From positions 1 through 6,875 of the forward strand of contig DUKA01000158.1 in assembly GCA_013329615.1 (NCBI GenBank): DNA of 6,875 bases, in the 5' to 3' direction. Shown one piece after another: positions 5,658 through 6,875 of this stretch. Numbering within the stretch: the stretch's first letter is position 1; the number at the start of each line of letters is the position of its first letter. Both the position numbers and the translations under genes were made by a program. This DNA is from Candidatus Bathyarchaeota archaeon (GTDB lineage: Archaea; Thermoproteota; Bathyarchaeia; TCS64). The notes under the pieces are model-generated. The model did not search any database and was not told where the DNA came from. It saw only the letters and a program-made list of their open reading frames with translations.

Positions 5658-6407
5658 CTAAACCGTGTATGTGCTTGCGCTGCGCTTGCCTATAGACTCG
5701 TACTCCTCGAACGCGTCTATGAGGCAGTAGCGTCCAGCTTTCGCCCTGAAGAGGTCGAAGACGTAGTTGACCCCCTTCTCCGCTTCTATCATCGTTAGGA
5801 GGTTGGGTGGGAAGAAGTTGATGGCGAGCTTGTCCCAAATCATGTCCAGCTTGGGCGCCTCCGCGTAGCGGAGGACGAGGTAGCTCCTGAAGTGTGTGAC
5901 CATGTCGACGTAGTGGGCGGCGTTGAGGTTGGCGAGCTCGGCGACGGTTCCGATGACGTCGGTGCCTCCCTCTCCCCGTATGAACTCGAGAGCCTTCTCC
6001 AGCTTCTCCCTGTGCTCCTTGAGCATGTGCCCCCGGGTAGCCCTGTGGAGCCTATCACCGCCGACCCAGTCGTCAGCGTGAAGCACCTCGTGCACCGCGG
6101 TGTAGAGTGTGAGGGTCGAGGCTAGGTCGGGTATGTCGAGGGGCCTGTCGCTGAAGGGGAGGTTCTTGTCGAGCAGAATGGTGTTTGGTGGGTCGAAGCA
6201 GCCGAAGTCCATCCCGTACTGGCGGCCGCGGATGTTGATCAGTGAGTCGGCGTAGCACTCGCCTTCGAGAAGCCGATCACGGGTTTCGACCATGTTCGGC
6301 CCCAGCGGCAGATGAAGTCGGTTCTGCGCCTCGTCGATCAAGTCGACGGCGCCCACGACTAGTCTACGCACGTCCTCGTGCGTCAGCTGCCTCCGCTCCA
6401 GATACAT
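5658..6407 (-). CDS. Uncharacterised protein with HExxH (zinc metalloprotease-like) motif
   Basis: This is a 249-aa soluble protein that I do not recognise. Its standout feature is TAVHEVLHADDW (103-114), in which His106-Glu107-Val-Leu-His110 fits the HExxH zinc motif of metallopeptidases. The preceding LASTLTLY suggests the usual helix carrying the motif. A third ligand is not obvious; Glu157 or His165 in the helix-like stretch AELANLNAAHYVD are candidates. Cysteines lie at 51, 70 and 228. No signal peptide or membrane segment is seen. The frame extends upstream to a GTG at 6473, which would add 22 residues. I prefer the ATG at 6407 because codons before it lose the strong third-position G/C bias and contain a TATA-like TTTTAA, centred about 27 bases upstream, which would give a leaderless mRNA. 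The gene precedes the DNA ligase on the same strand by 44 bp. It could be a peptidase, or a degenerate metal-binding protein without activity. Confidence 0.8.
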   Translation of the reverse strand: MYLERRQLTHEDVRRLVVGAVDLIDEAQNRLHLPLGPNMVETRDRLLEGECYADSLINIRGRQYGMDFGCFDPPNTILLDKNLPFSDRPLDIPDLASTLTLYTAVHEVLHADDWVGGDRLHRATRGHMLKEHREKLEKALEFIRGEGGTDVIGTVAELANLNAAHYVDMVTHFRSYLVLRYAEAPKLDMIWDKLAINFFPPNLLTMIEAEKGVNYVFDLFRAKAGRYCLIDAFEEYESIGKRSASTYTV

Positions 6408-6428
6408 CTTTTCAACAAACTCAGCCCG

Positions 6429-6438
6429 GCTTAAAAGC
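6429..6438 (-). promoter_or_regulatory. Possible TATA box for the HExxH gene
   Basis: The minus strand reads GCTTTTAAGC, centred about 27 bases before the ATG at 6407. That is the distance expected between a TATA box and a transcript that begins on the start codon. If translation instead starts at the GTG at 6473, this sequence is coding and the promoter would be the AT-rich stretch at 6506-6520. Confidence 0.4.
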
Positions 6439-6505
6439 GCGTTGGTGTGATTACTGTACCCAGACAGTATCACTGCCCCGTTTGGGACAGGCGAGTGCGG
6501 AAGCC

Positions 6506-6520
6506 GTTAAAAAGATAAAC
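6506..6520 (+). promoter_or_regulatory. TATA-like box for the MmgE/PrpD gene
   Basis: The plus strand reads GTTAAAAAGATAAAC, with its TTAAAAA core about 34 bases before the GTG at 6545. It is the only strongly AT-rich stretch in this part of the divergent intergenic region. Read on the other strand it contains TTTATC and TTTTTAA, so it might also serve the HExxH gene. Confidence 0.5.
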
Positions 6521-6544
6521 TGCACCCCGGCGATTCTAGGGCAG

Positions 6545-6875
6545 GTGAACGCCGTGCAGTACTCCAAGATACTCGCCGAATACGTGACCAAACTCGAATA
6601 CGGTGACCTGAGCAAGGAGGTCGTCGAGAAGGCGAAGATGCACCTGCTCGACACGATGGGAAACATGCTCGGCGCACACAGCATGTCCTGGTCGAAGATG
6701 GTCGTAGACATCGTTAGGAAGACCGGCGGTGTACCTCAGTCAACGGTGATGGGCGTCGAGGGCATGTACCCGGTCATTATGGCGGCGCTCGCGAACGGCA
6801 CTATGGCCCACGGCATCGACGCCGACGACTCGGGAGCCAGACCGAGCTGGGCACACCCCGGCTCATGTATAATCC
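6545..6875 (+). CDS. MmgE/PrpD family protein, N-terminal quarter only
   Basis: The frame is open to the right edge, giving 110 codons of a family whose members are usually about 450-500 aa. The family includes 2-methylcitrate dehydratase, cis-aconitate decarboxylase and iminodisuccinate epimerase; all act on small polycarboxylic acids. Family features seen are ILAEYVTKLEYGDLSKEVVEKAK (9-31, in part), LLDTMGNMLGA (34-44), STVMG (66-70), AALANGTMAHGIDADD (80-95) and the HPGS element (104-107). By comparison with cis-aconitate decarboxylase as I recall it, Asp92 and His104 would fall in the active site. I chose the GTG at 6545 because its distance from the TATA-like box matches other genes here. 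The GTG at 6554 is a real alternative, since AGGTG at 6543-6547 would be a well-spaced Shine-Dalgarno sequence for it. The frame is open further upstream but contains no ATG. It diverges from the HExxH gene. The specific reaction cannot be told from this fragment. Confidence 0.88.
   Translation, partial: MNAVQYSKILAEYVTKLEYGDLSKEVVEKAKMHLLDTMGNMLGAHSMSWSKMVVDIVRKTGGVPQSTVMGVEGMYPVIMAALANGTMAHGIDADDSGARPSWAHPGSCII

Noticed and set aside
5614..5838. 75-residue N-terminal extension of the ligase to 5838
   Set aside because: It overlaps the 3' end of the HExxH gene in another frame, has low-complexity Arg/Gln/His composition, and archaeal ligases normally begin where MLYDALVETY begins.
6451..6711. 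86-codon minus-strand open frame at the right end
   Set aside because: It overlaps the MmgE/PrpD coding sequence antisense and lacks any recognisable motif.

Overview
The window looks archaeal. The strongest evidence is the replicative-type ATP-dependent DNA ligase of 589 aa, with an N-terminal DNA-binding domain, an adenylation domain with the YKLDGER nucleotide-binding motif, and an OB domain in the archaeal/eukaryotic order. Supporting evidence is that almost every gene is preceded by an AT-rich TATA-like box rather than bacterial -35/-10 elements, and most lack a clear Shine-Dalgarno sequence. The DNA is GC-rich by eye and the genes strongly prefer G/C in the third codon position. I cannot name the lineage; an uncultivated Thermoproteota/TACK-type archaeon would fit but is inference.

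Layout from left to right: (1) 1-464, minus: the N-terminal part of an M20 family metallohydrolase that runs off the left edge. (2) 532-1719, minus: a complete tandem paralogue of it (395 aa), about 60% identical over the shared part by hand count. (3) 1720-1821: a 102-bp divergent promoter region rich in small repeats. (4) 1822-2853, plus: a fumarylacetoacetate hydrolase (FAH) family protein. (5) 2854-2890: a convergent intergenic gap with a terminator hairpin. (6) 2891-3724, minus: an acetyltransferase that appears to be two GNAT folds in tandem. (7) 3725-3843: an intergenic region with a promoter and a hairpin. (8) 3844-5613, minus: DNA ligase. (9) 5658-6407 (possibly starting at 6473), minus: an unrecognised protein with a zinc-metalloprotease-like HEVLH motif. 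(10) 6408-6544: a second divergent intergenic region. (11) 6545 to the right edge, plus: the first quarter of an MmgE/PrpD family protein.

The two M20 enzymes, the FAH hydrolase and the MmgE/PrpD protein belong to families that often act on small carboxylic acids or N-acyl/N-carbamoyl amides. They may serve one catabolic route, with the paired M20 genes and FAH sharing a divergent control region. The ligase, GNAT protein and HExxH protein form a separate minus-strand group. No RNA gene, insertion sequence, CRISPR array or phage gene is visible, and there is no gene-free stretch longer than 300 bases.
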